Source: Phycisphaerales bacterium (lineage in GTDB: Bacteria > Planctomycetota > Phycisphaerae > Phycisphaerales > UBA1924). Taken from it: DNA of 7,454 nucleotides. Positions 5,747 through 7,454 of the stretch are shown here, piece after piece. The first letter of the stretch is position 1. Every line of letters begins with the position of its first letter. The notes below the pieces were generated by a model. It did no database searches. It was not told the DNA's origin and saw only the letters and a program-made list of their open reading frames with translations. The stretch is from NCBI GenBank assembly GCA_026982035.1, contig JALSHW010000319.1:1-7454 (forward strand), in the 5' to 3' direction. The position numbers and the translations under genes were made by a program.

Positions 5747-7411
5747 TTACGACTCATCCGGCACAAGTGCTTCACGCACCTGCGTCATCAAAAGCTCGAT
5801 CTCAAAGGGCTTGAACAACACACTCTTGAGCCCCTCCTGCGATGCACGCACAATCGAGTGGTGCGGGTCATACCCAAAGCCGGTCATCAAAATCACCTGC
5901 GTTTCAGGATGACACCGACGCACGGCACTAAACACCTCGTACCCGTTCCGGTCTGGCATCTGAATATCCGACACCACCAAATCAAACGGCTCCCCATTCT
6001 GTGCTTTGATCTCTTCGAGAATTTCGATCGCCCGCGCCCCATCATTGACCACCGTCGTCTCGCATCCTCGATGGCTCAGCACATCCCCAATAATCTTTCT
6101 GATCTTCGGATTGTCATCGACCACCAACACCCGTTTGCCAATCAACGCCGGGTCCTGCTCACGCTGATTAAACGCACTGTCCACACCCAGCAAATTCTGA
6201 GGCCCTTCCGAAACGCACTTCACACGCTCCTTGATCGAAGCAACATCATTCAATATCCGATCAATATGTCGACTCGTCTCCGGATCCGCTTTCTGCTGAT
6301 GTTCCTTGAGCCAATCGATCTCATGGATAATGTCATCGAGCGGCTCGTTGATTTCCCCCTCAAACCGACCCGAGACCGTCTGATTCGTCGCCGTCCGCTC
6401 AGTCACCAGCAACTGCAACATGTGCAACGCCATGGCTATATACCGACCAAAAATCTCAGCAAACTGCCGATCCTGATCGTCAAATGCTCCAGGTTGCTGC
6501 GACTCGATATCCATAATCCCGATGATCTTGTCCGACACCAACAAAGGCACCGTCAAACTCGATCGTGCCCCAGTCAATCCAGGAAGAAACATATCGTCAT
6601 TCAGTGTGTCATAACAAATATAACTTTTCCCCGTCGCCGCCACCCGTCCAGAAATACCCGACCCCTCGGCCTCGAGATACAAATCCAAATCCTGAATCTC
6701 AACAGGCAACCCGGCTTGCATCACCAACTGCAAACGATTCGTTTTCTGATCCGTCAAAAATATCGCAAAGTGATCCGATCGCAACAACTCATGCGAATAT
6801 TTGATGACCCGCTGCTCAAGCAGTTGCAGCCGTTCAATCGCATTGAGCTCTCGAATCTGATCCACATCCATCCGAACAAGCTCAAAGCCCGCCCGGTCAA
6901 TCGCGTCCATTTTCTGTTTGGTCCGTTGGGCGATGGTCACATCGCGGACAATCGCCGCCACCCGTCCTGTATGGATCTCGTCCCCATCAATCCGAGCAAT
7001 ACCCGTGATGTACACATCAAAGGCCCGCACCCCTTCATCAGACTCAATCCGATGCTTGGTCACCATCGCCCCTCCAATGCCTCCAGCCCCCCCGGCCCCC
7101 ATTCCATGCCCCGCATCATGCATCGACCCCGGAATCGCATCGGCCGCTTGGACACACAACGCATTGACCCGTCGACGAACGGTGCTGTCGAGCAAATCAA
7201 AGTATTCGTTGGACCAGAGCAACTCTCCCTCAGGATTGACAATACACACCCCTTCGCCGAGTGCTTTGAGCACCGCCGCCACGCTTGATTCATCGGGCTG
7301 GACGATGATCTCGTAGCGATCGCCGAGGGTTTCTTTGAGTTGGGCGGTTTCTTCTGGGGAAGCGCCAACGATCACGAGTTTGGGTTGTGTTTTGACCATC
7401 GAGAACTGCAT
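5747..7411 (-). CDS. PAS-GAF-degenerate DHp-receiver signalling protein (no kinase ATPase domain)
   Basis: This 554-residue soluble protein has no signal peptide or membrane segment. In order: a short beta-alpha stretch like the start of a receiver (KLVIVGASPEETAQLKETL, 11-29); a PAS-like domain (about 44-160) interrupted by a glycine-rich insert (101-114); a helical linker (about 160-210); a GAF domain (about 210-335) with GSGISGRVAATGKSYIC (250-266) and SLTVPLLVSDKIIGIMDIES (285-304); a two-helix segment resembling a histidine-kinase DHp domain (345-400); and a complete receiver (426-550). The receiver has D432/D433, phospho-acceptor D482, T510 and K534. The DHp-like segment reads EGEINEPL where kinases have xHEINxPL, so the phospho-histidine is replaced by G352, and no HATPase domain follows. 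It is therefore probably a response regulator phosphorylated by another kinase; ligand and output are unknown. ATG 7411 is used; M5 is an equally possible start. Confidence 0.88.
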   Translation of the reverse strand: MQFSMVKTQPKLVIVGASPEETAQLKETLGDRYEIIVQPDESSVAAVLKALGEGVCIVNPEGELLWSNEYFDLLDSTVRRRVNALCVQAADAIPGSMHDAGHGMGAGGAGGIGGAMVTKHRIESDEGVRAFDVYITGIARIDGDEIHTGRVAAIVRDVTIAQRTKQKMDAIDRAGFELVRMDVDQIRELNAIERLQLLEQRVIKYSHELLRSDHFAIFLTDQKTNRLQLVMQAGLPVEIQDLDLYLEAEGSGISGRVAATGKSYICYDTLNDDMFLPGLTGARSSLTVPLLVSDKIIGIMDIESQQPGAFDDQDRQFAEIFGRYIAMALHMLQLLVTERTATNQTVSGRFEGEINEPLDDIIHEIDWLKEHQQKADPETSRHIDRILNDVASIKERVKCVSEGPQNLLGVDSAFNQREQDPALIGKRVLVVDDNPKIRKIIGDVLSHRGCETTVVNDGARAIEILEEIKAQNGEPFDLVVSDIQMPDRNGYEVFSAVRRCHPETQVILMTGFGYDPHHSIVRASQEGLKSVLFKPFEIELLMTQVREALVPDES

Positions 7412-7421
7412 GACTTTGAGC

Positions 7422-7427
7422 TGGATA
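7422..7427 (-). promoter_or_regulatory. Weak -10-like hexamer upstream of the signalling gene
   Basis: On the minus strand TATCCA lies 10 bases before the ATG at 7411. It would give a leader of only about 4 bases. No Shine-Dalgarno is seen, and the rest of the 43-base upstream stretch to the window edge holds no clear -35. It is weaker than the polA and prmC examples because the last base is A. Confidence 0.2.
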
Positions 7428-7454
7428 GACGATTGTCCATATTGGGAAATACCT

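Noticed and set aside
5858..7288. 476-codon open frame on the plus strand antisense to the signalling gene
   Set aside because: It mirrors a well-supported domain protein. Its translation is dominated by arginine, histidine, proline and isoleucine with no domain pattern, as expected for a shadow of a GC-rich gene.

Overview
This window looks like chromosomal DNA from a moderately GC-rich bacterium, most likely a planctomycete (Planctomycetota, perhaps Phycisphaerae). That placement is an inference from three things: an alternative GlmU-type nucleotidyl/acyltransferase instead of classical GlmU, a PAS-GAF-receiver protein of a kind I associate with this phylum, and no Shine-Dalgarno sequence before any of the four visible starts. 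No rRNA, tRNA, CRISPR array, transposase or phage gene was seen.

Layout. The 3' end of an unidentified membrane-protein gene runs off the left edge (3-224, +). It is followed by an alternative GlmU-like protein (270-1553, +), a complete proofreading DNA polymerase I, polA (1736-4642, +), and the release-factor glutamine methyltransferase prmC (4814-5743, +). A PAS-GAF-degenerate DHp-receiver signalling protein lies on the minus strand (5747-7411) and converges on prmC with a 3-base gap. No stretch above 300 bases lacks a gene.

The most unusual structure is a pair of palindromic elements of 105-106 bp that flank polA (1561-1665 and 4655-4760). Each holds two inverted copies of a ~39-nt REP-like unit. 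Every unit folds into a 12-bp hairpin with one conserved bulge and a TCTT (or AAGA) loop. The four units fall into two tip variants, AT-tipped and CG-tipped, with compensatory base-pair changes. The second element carries the tips in reverse order, so it is an inverted copy of the first. This is the organisation of a REPIN, a replicating REP doublet. Both elements begin a few bases after the stop codon of the gene before them. Element 2 also holds a decayed third half-unit.

A second recurring signal is a -10-like hexamer (TAnnnT, or TAnnnA at the minus-strand gene) 6-10 bases before each probable start codon. For polA and prmC the spacing is exactly 6 bases, which predicts leaderless mRNAs starting at GTG. 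This also implies that the longest open frames of polA and prmC over-extend at the 5' end, into or next to the repeat elements. A C-rich run directly upstream of the polA hexamer has G-quadruplex potential on the minus strand.

Functionally the genes are housekeeping (cell-envelope sugar nucleotide, DNA repair/replication, translation termination) plus one regulator. Repeats and separate promoter-like hexamers suggest individual transcription rather than one operon.
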